Source: Sphingomonas citri
GTDB taxonomy: Bacteria > Pseudomonadota > Alphaproteobacteria > Sphingomonadales > Sphingomonadaceae
Direction: 5' to 3'
Length of the DNA stretch: 64,000 nucleotides
Assembly: GCF_019429485.1 (NCBI RefSeq)
Contig: NZ_JAHXZN010000011.1
Span: 1-64,000 of the forward strand
Below, one piece after another: positions 37,401-46,647 of this stretch. The translations under genes were made by a program, and so were the position numbers. Within the stretch, counting starts at the first letter, position 1. Every line of letters starts with the position of its first letter. The notes under the pieces were generated by a model. That model did no database searches, had not been told where the DNA came from, and was given only the letters and a program-made list of their open reading frames with translations.

Positions 37401-38679
37401 TCCCAAACGAGCGGGCCGACTGAAGCCGCGGGCTGATCACGTGGATCGCCAGCAGCGCGAGCAGATAGGCCGAACCCGCCACCGCGAAGATCGGCGCGTA
37501 GCTATCCGACAGGTCGAGCACATAGCCGACGAACTTGGCGATGAGCATGCCGCCGATCGCGCCCGCGGTGCCGCCGATGCCGACCACCGATCCGATCGCG
37601 TGGCGCGGGAACAGGTCGGAGGGCAGGGTCAGCAGGTTGGCGGAGAAGGCCTGGTGCGCGGCGGTGGCGAGCCCGATCAGCAGCACGGCGAGCCAGAGCC
37701 GGTCGACATATTGAACGGTGACGATCGGCACGGCGGCGAGCGCGCACGCCAGCATCGTCGCCTTGCGCGCGGCGTTGACCGACCAGCCGCGCTGGAGCAG
37801 CCGTGACGAGGCCCAGCCGCCCGCCACGCTGCCCGCGTCGGAGAGCAGGTAGATCACCACCAGCGGGATGCCGAAGGACGTGAGATCGAGGCCGTAGCGC
37901 TTGCCGAGGAAGTCCGGCAGCCAGAACAGGAACATCCACCAGATCGGATCGGTCAGGAACTTGGGCACGACATAGGCCCAGGTCTCACGGACCGCGAACA
38001 GGCGCAGCCAGGGCACCTTGCCGGCGACCTCGACCGGGTCGCTGCGGATCAGCGCGAGCTCGGCCGGCGCGACTTTCGCGTGCTGCTCCGGCCGGCGATA
38101 GAAGGCGAGCCACGCGACCAGCCAGAGGAGGCTGATCACGCCCGTCGCGATGAAGGCCATGCGCCAGCCATAGGCGAGCGTGATGGCGGGCACGATCAGG
38201 GGCGTGGCGATCGCCCCGACATTGGCGCCGGCGTTGAACAGGCCGATCGCGAAGGCGCGCTCGCGCTGCGGGAACCATTCCGCCACCGCCTTCAACCCGG
38301 AGGGGAAATTCCCCGCTTCGCCGAGGCCCAGCGCGAAGCGCGCCGCGGCGAACTGCGCGACCGATCCGACGAGGCCGTGCGCGATATGCGCCGCGGTCCA
38401 CAATGTGAAGGCGACCGCATAGCCGAGTCGCGCGCCGACCGCGTCGACGAAGCGGCCCGCGACGAGGAAGCCGATCGCATAGGCCGCCTGGAACCACAGC
38501 ACGATGTCGGCATAATGCGCCTCGCTCCAGCCGAACTCCTGCTCGAGGACGGGCTTGAGCACGCCGATCATTTGTCGGTCGACATAGTTGATCGCTGTGG
38601 CGGCGAAGAGCAGGCCGCAGACCGTCCAGCGCATACGGCTCACGATCGGCACGTCCGGCTCGGCGCGTGATGCGGCCAC
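37390..38679 (-). CDS. MFS transporter, hexuronate (ExuT-like) type
   Basis: 429 residues from the GTG at 38679 with GGAGGAG 6 nt upstream; the longer frame to another GTG at 38712 lacks a site. Twelve predicted membrane segments. The first helix region has LLFAATAINYVDRQMIGVLK and the A-motif-like loop GRFVDAVGARLG, close to the ACS family members ExuT and GarP that import hexuronates by proton symport. Followed by gntR on the same strand and divergent from the DUF4861 gene. Expected to import monomeric or unsaturated uronates across the inner membrane. Confidence 0.88.
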   Translation of the reverse strand: MAASRAEPDVPIVSRMRWTVCGLLFAATAINYVDRQMIGVLKPVLEQEFGWSEAHYADIVLWFQAAYAIGFLVAGRFVDAVGARLGYAVAFTLWTAAHIAHGLVGSVAQFAAARFALGLGEAGNFPSGLKAVAEWFPQRERAFAIGLFNAGANVGAIATPLIVPAITLAYGWRMAFIATGVISLLWLVAWLAFYRRPEQHAKVAPAELALIRSDPVEVAGKVPWLRLFAVRETWAYVVPKFLTDPIWWMFLFWLPDFLGKRYGLDLTSFGIPLVVIYLLSDAGSVAGGWASSRLLQRGWSVNAARKATMLACALAAVPIVTVQYVDRLWLAVLLIGLATAAHQAFSANLLTLPSDLFPRHAIGSVVGIGGTAGAIGGMLIAKFVGYVLDLSDSYAPIFAVAGSAYLLALLAIHVISPRLQSARSFGMVI

Positions 38680-38750
38680 GTTGCTCTCCTCCACGTCGCC
38701 GTCCCACTCCACGGGGAACGGTCAACATCCTCTTGCTATCGGGTCATCGG

Positions 38751-38761
38751 TCATCATACAA
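38751..38761 (-). promoter_or_regulatory. Putative GntR operator between MFS and DUF4861 genes
   Basis: On the minus strand TTGTATGATGA, a full match to TNRTATGAYNA. It sits in the 119-bp divergent gap, 72 bp from the MFS start and 38 bp from the DUF4861 start, so one bound dimer could control both promoters. Confidence 0.5.
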
Positions 38762-38798
38762 CTATGTAAATGGTGGCAGGGTGAGTGGGAGAGCTGAG

Positions 38799-39746
38799 AT
38801 GACGACGATCACGGTCACGCGCGCTTGCTGCGTCAGCGCCGCCGCCCTGCTGGTCGCCGCGCCATCGACCGCGCCACAAGAATCTGCGGCGGAGCGGCCG
38901 CCGGTCAGTGGCGCGCTCGCTCCGCCCGAGCGGCGCGAGCCGGCTGCGGTCGTAACCGAGGCGGGCTATCGCTACGACGATCTGCTGTGGGAGAACGATC
39001 GCACCGCGCACCGCATCTACAGCAAGCGGCTCGAGCAGGCCGAGCCGCCCTCCGGATCGGGGATCGACTCCTGGGGCAAGAACGTGCGCTGGCCGTTCGC
39101 CGACCGACAGCTGCGCACCGGCGACCAGCACGGCTATCACGGCGAGGGGCTCGACTTCTACAATGTCGGGACCACGCGCGGCGCAGGCGGCCTGGGGATA
39201 TGGTACGACAACAAGCTGTGGACGTCGCGCAACGCGGTGCGCCACCGCATCCTCGCCAGCGGCGGCCGGGTCGCGGACTTCACCGTGGATTACGCGCCCT
39301 GGCCCGTCGACGTCGATCGCAAGGTGTGGGAGACGCGGCGCTTCACCTTGCCGCTCGGCACCCACTTCACCCGGTTGGTCTCCACCATCTCGTCCGATCG
39401 GGAGGCGCCGCTGCTGGTCGGGATCGGCATCGGCAAACGTACCACGGGGCAGGGCGCGGGCGAGCTGACGGTAGACCGGGCGAAGGGCCTGCTGTCATGG
39501 TGGGGGCCGCAGGACGGCGACCACGGTCGAATGGCAATCGCGTTGCGCGTCGCGCCCGACATGATCGCTGAGGTGCGATCGGAGGCCGACAATCATCTCG
39601 TGCTGCTCCGGGTCACGGCCGGCCGCCCGTTCGTCTATTTTTCCGCCTCCGCCTGGACGGGGGGCGAGGGCGGCTTTCGGCGGCGGGCTGATTGGGACGC
39701 GTACGTGGCGGGCGAGCGGTTGGACTTTCGACCGCCGTCGTCATGA
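38799..39746 (+). CDS. DUF4861-family secreted protein
   Basis: 315 residues from the ATG at 38799 (GGGAGAG upstream), signal peptide ending around VAAPSTA. The segments LLWENDRTAHRIYSKRLE, GEGLDFYNVGTTRGAGGLG and GIGIGKRTTGQG are characteristic of DUF4861, a beta-sandwich family found in pectin and uronate utilisation loci of Bacteroidetes and Proteobacteria. The biochemical role is not established; a carbohydrate-processing enzyme of the periplasm is likely. Divergent from the hexuronate transporter and probably co-regulated through the site at 38751. Confidence 0.85.
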   Translation: MTTITVTRACCVSAAALLVAAPSTAPQESAAERPPVSGALAPPERREPAAVVTEAGYRYDDLLWENDRTAHRIYSKRLEQAEPPSGSGIDSWGKNVRWPFADRQLRTGDQHGYHGEGLDFYNVGTTRGAGGLGIWYDNKLWTSRNAVRHRILASGGRVADFTVDYAPWPVDVDRKVWETRRFTLPLGTHFTRLVSTISSDREAPLLVGIGIGKRTTGQGAGELTVDRAKGLLSWWGPQDGDHGRMAIALRVAPDMIAEVRSEADNHLVLLRVTAGRPFVYFSASAWTGGEGGFRRRADWDAYVAGERLDFRPPSS

Positions 39747-40221
39747 TGGTCGACGCTGGTCTTCGTCGGTGTTGGCGGTAACTCAACCCCGCGATCGTGT
39801 TCGCTGGATGCCTTGCGACCGAATAGACCTGAGCTTCGGCCTGCTACCTCGAGGCTGACTGGACGACCGATCTGGAGAAGCGGTGAAGGCGTTCTTAATG
39901 GCCATAAACTGACGACGGGATTCAAGAGACTTTCGTGCCCGGCACCAGCATCGCTGATTACGAGCTCTCGGACGAGTGCATCACGGCGCGGGCCCGCAAC
40001 GACAGCGACCGGTCGCCGCTGCCCGGAGGCACGCCGCCGACGCTGCCGCCCTCGCCGCGGACGAGTATCGCAAGGTGCAGTCGGCGACGGTCAACAACGC
40101 CGCGAGCGAGCAGAAGACGTACGCTTACGGCAACCGGACCGATGCGTGGCTGAGGGCCCTGAGCATGCGCTGCGGAGCGTGCGGCGAGTGCTCGTTGGAA
40201 TGCGTACGGCGAAGCGGCTGC
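39747..40221. other. Intergenic region with no assignable gene
   Basis: 475 bases between the convergent DUF4861 and GH43-like genes. A frame around 39990-40200 encodes ALAADEYRKVQSATVNN and YAYGNRTDAWLR without a start codon that fits, and it runs into antisense of the GH43-like gene. This could be a relic of a lost gene, but I cannot name it. No clear terminator hairpin seen. Confidence 0.4.
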
Positions 40222-41274
40222 CTAGGTTGGCGGGTAAGCGGCCACCAGCGCGTCATATCGCTGCCGATCAATCGCGATCATCGAGCCGTGCCGAAGCCCG
40301 GCAGGCATGGTGTAGCGATCCCATGCGGGGACTCCGGAGTTGCCGGAGACCTGATACCAAGGACCGGCGAGCCGCGGCGCCTTGGAGAGGCCGTAGCTCG
40401 TGCCGGCATATTGCTCGTAAAACAGCAGCCAGTCATGCCCGTCCGGCGAGCGGATCAGGGTGGGCGCCTCGCGGAAATTGGGGCTGAGCGGTGGACCGGG
40501 CGGCGCATAGCGCCCGGTGAGCGTAGGAGCGCAGCTCATCCGCACCGTCTTGCCCGTCGTCCAGTCATAGGACGGGTAGCGCTCGTCCTTGAACACGGCG
40601 CAATATCCCGGCCCGCCGTCGTTCGGCACGACGAAGGCGTCGATCGTCGCCATCTCCCATCCGAACAGTCGCCGGGGCGCCCTGCTGAACCGGCGCAGGT
40701 CCGGCGAGCGCACGTAGAGCGTTCGCTGGCTGCCCCAGTAGCGCTCGGGATCGTCGGGCGTGCCGGCCACGGTCGGCGTGTGCCAGGTGAGCAGGAAACC
40801 GCGCGACGGCGCGTCGTAGAACAATTTCGGCGCCCCGATCCGCGGCAGCGCATGCGCCAGACCAGCGATCCCGTCGAGGCGGGGGCGGTAGGTGCCGAAC
40901 CGCGTCCAGCGCACCAGATCGTCCGAAACCCAGAAGCGGATCAGCGGGTCATCGTCGCTCTGATTGCCAACGAGATAGTAGCGCCCGTCGCCGCCTCGCG
41001 CGATCGAGGCGTGACCGTGATAGTCGCTCGATACCGGCGCGCCGCGATTGAGTTGTTGCCAGTGCAGTCCGTCCAAGCTGACGGAATAATGGAGCACGCC
41101 GTAGCGCTCCCTGGTCATGTGCGCGAACAGATAGGCACGACCGGGCGCCACATAGGGCGTCTCGGGCGCGCCCGGAGGGACCGGCCTCGATTGCGCCCAC
41201 GCCGGCGCAATCGTGACGGCGATCGCCGACAAGGTAAGGTGCAGGAGCGCGAGCGGGCGCCGCGATCGTACCAT
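40222..41274 (-). CDS. Secreted GH43-like beta-propeller glycosidase
   Basis: 350 residues from the ATG at 41274 with GGGAGAG 5 nt upstream, signal peptide LHLTLSAIAVTIAPAWAQ. Repeated blade motifs (YSVSLDGLHWQQLN, DGRYYLVGN, WVSDDLVRWTRFG, SPDGHDWLLFYEQY) indicate a five-bladed propeller as in GH43/GH62/GH117-type enzymes. Candidate catalytic acids are the Asp in ATIDAFVVP and the Glu in FREAPTLIRS, but I cannot fix them by eye. It follows the TonB receptor gene by 70 bp on the same strand, so it probably trims arabinose, xylose or similar side chains from the imported oligosaccharide. Confidence 0.68.
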   Translation of the reverse strand: MVRSRRPLALLHLTLSAIAVTIAPAWAQSRPVPPGAPETPYVAPGRAYLFAHMTRERYGVLHYSVSLDGLHWQQLNRGAPVSSDYHGHASIARGGDGRYYLVGNQSDDDPLIRFWVSDDLVRWTRFGTYRPRLDGIAGLAHALPRIGAPKLFYDAPSRGFLLTWHTPTVAGTPDDPERYWGSQRTLYVRSPDLRRFSRAPRRLFGWEMATIDAFVVPNDGGPGYCAVFKDERYPSYDWTTGKTVRMSCAPTLTGRYAPPGPPLSPNFREAPTLIRSPDGHDWLLFYEQYAGTSYGLSKAPRLAGPWYQVSGNSGVPAWDRYTMPAGLRHGSMIAIDRQRYDALVAAYPPT

Positions 41275-41344
41275 AGCGTCTCTCCCGGCGCAGGCCGCTG
41301 CCGCTCGCCGAGATCCGCGGCGATGCGGTGCGGCGCGCGTCATC

Positions 41345-44131
41345 TCAGAAGCGGAACCGCACCCCCAGCGAATAGGCGCGCTCGATGTACAGCACCTGCC
41401 GCGTGAAACTGTCACCCGTGTCGAACTGGCGATAGCGCTGCAGCGGGTTGCCGAGCAGATTGACGATGTCGAATGCCAGCGTGACGTTGGGCAGCGGGGT
41501 CACCGACGTCGACAGATCGAGTTGACCGCGCCCTTTCTCGATCACGGCATGCGCGGTCGGATCGAGCGCTTCCAGGCTGTAGAATTGCACGAACTTGGAG
41601 CGGTAATTGTACGCGAGCCGGGCGGAGAATTGCGGTCGCTCGTACAGCGCCACGACATTGTACGCCCACTTGGAAACACCGGGAAACGCCTGCTGTTCGT
41701 TGTTCAGCGTCGCCGCAAAATTAGGCTGCAGATCGCCCTTCGCGTCGATGAAGGTGCCGTTCGCCTGGACGCCGAAGGCTTTCGCCCAGTCGGGTAGCCC
41801 ATCGATGTCGAGGAAAGTGGTGAATTGCACCTCGGCGCCTTGCAGGCGCGTCTGGCCGAGGTTGACGGGACGCGCGATCCGGAGCCCGGGCGCCGACCGA
41901 TCGTCCACCGTCGCCAGGAAGCCCTCTGCATCATGGCGGAAGATCGCGGCGGTGAACGAGCCGGTGCGCGAGAAGTAATATTCCAAGCTCGCGTCGTAAT
42001 TGTTCGACGTGAGCGGCTTCAGGTCCGGATTGCCCGCCGAGCCACCGCGACGAAGCCGCTCGACGCACACCTCGGTGGTGGGATCGGTCAGGCACGGATC
42101 GCCCGGGGCGAGCACCACCGGCTGCCCCAGCGAGGTGTTCGGGCGCAGATCGAAGAAGTTGGGGCGGGTACGCGTCTGGGTGTAGGCCAGGCGCAGCTGC
42201 AACTTGTCCGTGAAGGCGAAGCGACCGCTCACATTGGGCAAATAGTCGGTATATTCGTTGTTAGCGGCGATCGGCGGGAAGGTGACCGCACCCCCGGTAT
42301 CCTCGACACGCGAAAAGCCGCTGATCCGCGTCTTGGTCTTGATCGCGCGCAGGCCGACCAGGCCGTCCACGATCATGCTCCCGAGATCGAACCCGTATTT
42401 GATCTGTCCGTAGGCCGCGTACGACTTCTCGTTGGCGCGGAAGTTGTCGGGCGGGTTGAAGGGGGGCGTGCCGGCGGGCAGGCCGTAGAAGCTGCGAAGC
42501 CCGACCAGATTGTCGCGGATGCTGTCGCGCGTGAGCGCGGCATAGGCCTTGTTGCGCTGCACGTCGTTGTAGGTGAAGCCGGGCAGGCTCGTCCGCACGT
42601 CGGCGCCGGGTAGGGCGGTGAGCGGGATCCCGGCCGGCTCGTTGTTGACGTACAGGTTGCCGAAGTCGCGCGCGGCGTCGCGATCGGCGTAGCGCACGCC
42701 GACCTGCAGCCGCTTCAAGAAGCCGAGGTCAAGGTCGTAGGAGAGGTCGGTGCGCGCCTGCCAGTCCTTGCCGCTCACCACGGTGAGCTCCTGGTAGAGG
42801 CCGCGGCTGATGAAACTGGCCGGATCAGTGATGTCGAAATCGACGAAGGTCTGCGTCGGTCCACCGTCGCGCGAGGCCTCGAACGCGACGGTGCGGACCG
42901 GCGAGCGGGTGGCGGCATAGTCGACGTTCACGAGGTTCGCGGTATAGGTGCTGTCGGTGTAAGCGACGTCCGCCGAGACCTGCAGGCGATCCTTCTTCCA
43001 GGTCGCACCGATGCCGCCCTGGTAGGTGTCGGTCTTGCCGTTGAAGGAGCCGGTATAGCCCTCGGGTCGCACGGCGCCGCTGACCGTCGCCGTCGCGACC
43101 TTGTCGGTGCCGGAGATCGTCGTCACGTCGGACAGTCTCACGCCATCACCGAAGATCGGGACGAACATCCACCGATTATAATCTTTCGAGCGGAAACCCT
43201 GGTACAGGCCGTCGGCGTAGATCTCGAGCTCGGGCGTGGGCCGCCACTGGAAGGCGGCGTTGACGGAGGGACGGTAGCGATTGCCGTAGCCGAGGAAATT
43301 GCCCTGCGCGTCGGGGTAGCGCAGGCCGGCCTGCGCGCCCGGTGCGTTGGTGCCGTCGGTCGTTGCGATCACCAGCGACTGCTCACGCGTCGAATCGAGG
43401 AAGTTGACGCCCACGTACGAGGCATTCAGCAGCAGCCCCATCTCGCCGATGCCGGTGTCCCACCGATCGCTGATCAGCAAATTGCCGTTCGGCACGATCT
43501 TCTCGGACTGCTGCGACAGCACCCCGTTGAGCGAGCCGGAGAGTTCGAAGCCGTCGAAATCGAAGGGGCGGCGACCCCGCACGTTGATCGCGCCCGCGAT
43601 GCCGCCCTCCACTTGGTCCGCCAGGCCGGACTTGTAGACCTCCAGCGCGGCGACGGTGCCGGCGGGGAAGTCCTGGATCTGCACGTATCGCCCCTCGGCG
43701 GTGAAGATCTGGCGCCCGTTGTAGGTCGTGGTCAGGTCGGGCAGTCCGCGCACCGTCACGCCGGCCGACTCGCCCCCGCCGCGTGTTACCGCGACGCCCG
43801 CGACGCGCTGCAGCGCCGACGAGGCGAAGGTATCGGGGAGCTTGCCGATATCCTGCGCGACGATCGCGTCCACGATCCCATCTGAGGTGCGCTTGATGGC
43901 CTGAGCGGATTCGAGGCTGCGCCTCAGGCCGGAGACGACGATGTCATCGCCGGTCGCGCCCTCGTCGGGTTGCGCCGGGTCGGTCAGCTGCGGCTGACCC
44001 GGATCGGAGGTGCCGGCCTCGGTCGCCCCCGCGCCAGCGACCGGCGATCGCACGTCCTGCGCGTGCGCGAGCGGTGCGCCGATCAGCAACGCGGTCAACG
44101 ACACTCCGGCCCTCAGAACCGTCCCCATCAT
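41345..44131 (-). CDS. TonB-dependent receptor, oligosaccharide-uptake type
   Basis: 928 residues. Two adjacent ATG codons follow GGGGAGG; signal peptide SLTALLIGAPLAHAQ. The DDIVVSGLRRSLESAQAIKR segment near residue 63 and DAIVAQDIGKLPD identify the same receptor class as the uronate receptor at 33632. Barrel ends SLGVRFRF with terminal Phe. Co-transcribed with the GH43-like gene and preceded by a candidate GntR operator about 100 bp upstream. Likely imports a second oligosaccharide, or differently sized fragments, from the same polymer. Confidence 0.93.
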   Translation of the reverse strand: MMGTVLRAGVSLTALLIGAPLAHAQDVRSPVAGAGATEAGTSDPGQPQLTDPAQPDEGATGDDIVVSGLRRSLESAQAIKRTSDGIVDAIVAQDIGKLPDTFASSALQRVAGVAVTRGGGESAGVTVRGLPDLTTTYNGRQIFTAEGRYVQIQDFPAGTVAALEVYKSGLADQVEGGIAGAINVRGRRPFDFDGFELSGSLNGVLSQQSEKIVPNGNLLISDRWDTGIGEMGLLLNASYVGVNFLDSTREQSLVIATTDGTNAPGAQAGLRYPDAQGNFLGYGNRYRPSVNAAFQWRPTPELEIYADGLYQGFRSKDYNRWMFVPIFGDGVRLSDVTTISGTDKVATATVSGAVRPEGYTGSFNGKTDTYQGGIGATWKKDRLQVSADVAYTDSTYTANLVNVDYAATRSPVRTVAFEASRDGGPTQTFVDFDITDPASFISRGLYQELTVVSGKDWQARTDLSYDLDLGFLKRLQVGVRYADRDAARDFGNLYVNNEPAGIPLTALPGADVRTSLPGFTYNDVQRNKAYAALTRDSIRDNLVGLRSFYGLPAGTPPFNPPDNFRANEKSYAAYGQIKYGFDLGSMIVDGLVGLRAIKTKTRISGFSRVEDTGGAVTFPPIAANNEYTDYLPNVSGRFAFTDKLQLRLAYTQTRTRPNFFDLRPNTSLGQPVVLAPGDPCLTDPTTEVCVERLRRGGSAGNPDLKPLTSNNYDASLEYYFSRTGSFTAAIFRHDAEGFLATVDDRSAPGLRIARPVNLGQTRLQGAEVQFTTFLDIDGLPDWAKAFGVQANGTFIDAKGDLQPNFAATLNNEQQAFPGVSKWAYNVVALYERPQFSARLAYNYRSKFVQFYSLEALDPTAHAVIEKGRGQLDLSTSVTPLPNVTLAFDIVNLLGNPLQRYRQFDTGDSFTRQVLYIERAYSLGVRFRF

Positions 44132-44229
44132 TCATCCTCCCCAGGATCCGTCGTCCAGGCGCTCTTCGACACCCTCTGACGGCTGTCTCACGCGACCGAC
44201 GCGAAAATGCAACGGTATTTATGTCGCAT

Positions 44230-44240
44230 TTGTCATACTT
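44230..44240 (-). promoter_or_regulatory. Putative GntR operator between a TonB receptor and a cupin-8 gene
   Basis: On the minus strand AAGTATGACAA, matching TNRTATGAYNA at all but the first position. It is 99 bp upstream of the receptor start in the 437-bp divergent gap shared with the cupin-8 gene at 44569. The rest of this gap shows nothing else recognisable. Confidence 0.45.
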
Positions 44241-44568
44241 TCAGGACCAGGATCGTGTCGGTGAGAGTGCGTGTGGGGCCGCACCGCGACTGATCAGCGT
44301 GGCGCCACATGGTTGCGGTCTTCGGCCGAGGGTGCGCGATCGCTCGTTTGTCAGTCTCTGAGTCATCGCTCTGGTCTCGCGAGCTGACGTGATAGGCCCG
44401 CCGTACGTGGAGCCCGGCGATTGGAACGTCTTACCGGGGGTTGTCGACATCACCGCGACGGGCGGGAGGCGACAACCTACTCGCGTTCTCCACCTTGCTG
44501 CGAGTAGCTGGTCCGAAAACAAACGTGCGCCATGTCGATTCGTCTTCCGCGTGTTTCGAAGGTAGTGC

Positions 44569-45606
44569 GTGAACATGGCCAGCGTCGCCGCTCCGATCAC
44601 CTTCGTCACCGAGTCGCCGGCGGTCGACGCCGCCACGTTCGCGCGCGAGATCGTGGGAAGCTATGCCCCGATCGTGCTGCGCGGGCAGGTGAGCCATTGG
44701 GCCGCGGTGCGCGCCGGTGCGCAGGGAGATCGCGCGATGGCGTCCTATCTCGCGCGCTTCGGCGGCGGGCGGCCGCTGGACGTGATGATCGGTGCGCCAG
44801 CGATCGAGGGCCGCTTCTTCTACGACGAGACGCTGACCGGCTTCAATTTCACGCGCCAGACCGTGGCGCTGGGGCAGCTGCTCGGCGAGCTGGTCCGGTT
44901 CGCGGAGGAGGGGATAGCGGCGCCCCACGCGCTCTACGCCAATGCGGCCACCGCGCCCGACCATCTGCCCGGCTGGCAGGAGGAGAATGCGATCGGCTTG
45001 CCGACGGGCGACACGCCCGCTCGGCTGTGGATCGGCAACGCCACCCAGGTCGCGACCCACTACGACCAGTCGAACAACATAGCCTGCGTGGTGCACGGCC
45101 GGCGGCGGTTCACGCTCTTTCCGCCCGATCAGATCGCGAACCTGTACGTCGGCCCGCTCGATCACACGATGGCGGGGCCGCCGTCGAGCATGGTCGACCC
45201 GGACTCGCCCGATCTGGCGCGCTACCCGCGCTTCGCCGAGGCGAGACGCCACGCCCTGGTCGCCGAGCTCGGGCCAGGGGACGCGCTCTTCATACCGGCG
45301 ATCTGGTGGCATCACGTGCGCGCGCTCGATCCGCTCAACGTCCTGGTCAATTACTGGTGGGAGCAGGAAGCGACCGCCTCGCCTTTCGGCGCGCTGATCC
45401 ACGCGTTGATGAGCGTGCGCGACCTGCCGCCCGCGCAGAAAGCGGCGTGGCGCGGCTGGTTCGACCATTATGTCTTCTCGCCCGACGCGGACCAGGCCGC
45501 GGCGCACCTGCCGCCCGCCGCGCGCGGCATTCTCGGCCCGGGAAGTGCGGCAAGGACCGAGCGGCTGCGCGGCTTTCTCATCAGGCTGCTCGGCGGGCGG
45601 GTGTGA
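44569..45606 (+). CDS. Cupin-8 / JmjC-like Fe(II) 2-oxoglutarate-type oxygenase
   Basis: 345 residues from a GTG at 44569 with GAAGG upstream; ATG two codons later is the alternative. The iron-binding triad is visible as THYDQSNNIACVV (His-x-Asp) and DALFIPAIWWHHVRAL (distal His), with YWWEQE after it. The FTLFPPDQIANLYVGPL stretch is characteristic of cupin-like proteins found beside TonB receptors and tryptophan halogenases. It may hydroxylate a protein side chain or small molecule. Paralogous to the gene at 45643, which converges on it. Confidence 0.88.
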   Translation: MNMASVAAPITFVTESPAVDAATFAREIVGSYAPIVLRGQVSHWAAVRAGAQGDRAMASYLARFGGGRPLDVMIGAPAIEGRFFYDETLTGFNFTRQTVALGQLLGELVRFAEEGIAAPHALYANAATAPDHLPGWQEENAIGLPTGDTPARLWIGNATQVATHYDQSNNIACVVHGRRRFTLFPPDQIANLYVGPLDHTMAGPPSSMVDPDSPDLARYPRFAEARRHALVAELGPGDALFIPAIWWHHVRALDPLNVLVNYWWEQEATASPFGALIHALMSVRDLPPAQKAAWRGWFDHYVFSPDADQAAAHLPPAARGILGPGSAARTERLRGFLIRLLGGRV

Positions 45607-45642
45607 GAATCCTCCCCTTTCGGGGCGGAATCTATGAGGAGC

Positions 45643-46647
45643 CTACCGCCCCAGGCTGTCCACCAAGGTCGCGCGGATGCGCGCGGCGGTGCCGGGGTCG
45701 AGCGGGCCGAGCACGCCCTTGACGTCGTCGGGCAGGTGCGCCGCGGGCGCGCCATCGGGGCGGAAGACGAGATGGTCGAACACCGCGCGATAGGCCGCGC
45801 GCTGGTCCGCCGGCAGCGCGGCGATCGCCACCAGCGCGTGGAGCAGCACGTCATAGGGGTTGCCCAGCCCGACCGGCGCCGGGTTCCACCAGTAATTGAC
45901 GAAGGCGTTGACCGGCTCGAGCGACTCCACCGCGTGCCACCAGTGGAACGGGATGTAGATGCCGTCGCCCGGTTCCAGCGTGGCGCTCTGCGCCGTCCGC
46001 AGGGCCGCGGCGAAGCGCGGGAAGCGCTCGAGGTCCGGTGCGTCGGGATCGACCAGGCTCACCGGCGTGCCCGCGGGTGTCAGCTCGAGCGGCCCCATGT
46101 AGAGGTTGGCGATCTGCTCGGGCGGGAACAGGGTGAAGCGCCGCCGCCCCAGCACCACAACGCCGACATTCTCCATCAGGTCATAGTGCGTGGCGACGCG
46201 GATCGCGTTGCCCAGCCACATGCGCGGGACGACGCCGTCGGGCACGAGCGCGCAGCCGTTGGCCTCGGCGAAGCCGGGGAGCAGCTCGGGCAGCGGCACC
46301 GACTGGATCGCCATCGCATAGGGTTCGGCGTGGGCGCGATCGCGCAGCAGGCGATCGAGGAAGGGATCGAGCGGGGTCTGCCCGCGCACGAAGTTGAGCG
46401 CCTTCAGATCGGGCGTGTAGAAGAAGCGCCCCGCGATCCCGGGCTCGCCGAGGATCGCGGGCACCGGCGCGGGCCGGCTGAAGCGCTTGAGATAGCCTAC
46501 GCCCGCCTCGGCCGACTCGCCCGCGGCGACCACCGCCGGCCAGTCGCGCGCGATGCCGCGCAGCACCACCGGGCGCGCGGCGGGGCGCACTTCCGCCTCG
46601 AAGCGGCGGCGGTCGACGCCGGTCAGCTCGGGCAGCGGCGCGGTCAC
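45643..46647 (-). CDS. Cupin-8 / JmjC-like oxygenase, last gene of halogenase operon
   Basis: 334 residues. Iron ligands in ATHYDLMENVGVVV (His-x-Asp) and GIYIPFHWWHAVESL (His), then NYWWNP. FTLFPPEQIANLYMGPLELT is nearly the same as in the paralogue at 44569. The ATG overlaps the stop of the last halogenase gene (ATGA at 46644-46647). Predicted Fe(II)/2-oxoglutarate enzyme of the cytoplasm (no signal peptide). Convergent with its paralogue, stops 36 bp apart. Confidence 0.9.
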   Translation of the reverse strand: MTAPLPELTGVDRRRFEAEVRPAARPVVLRGIARDWPAVVAAGESAEAGVGYLKRFSRPAPVPAILGEPGIAGRFFYTPDLKALNFVRGQTPLDPFLDRLLRDRAHAEPYAMAIQSVPLPELLPGFAEANGCALVPDGVVPRMWLGNAIRVATHYDLMENVGVVVLGRRRFTLFPPEQIANLYMGPLELTPAGTPVSLVDPDAPDLERFPRFAAALRTAQSATLEPGDGIYIPFHWWHAVESLEPVNAFVNYWWNPAPVGLGNPYDVLLHALVAIAALPADQRAAYRAVFDHLVFRPDGAPAAHLPDDVKGVLGPLDPGTAARIRATLVDSLGR

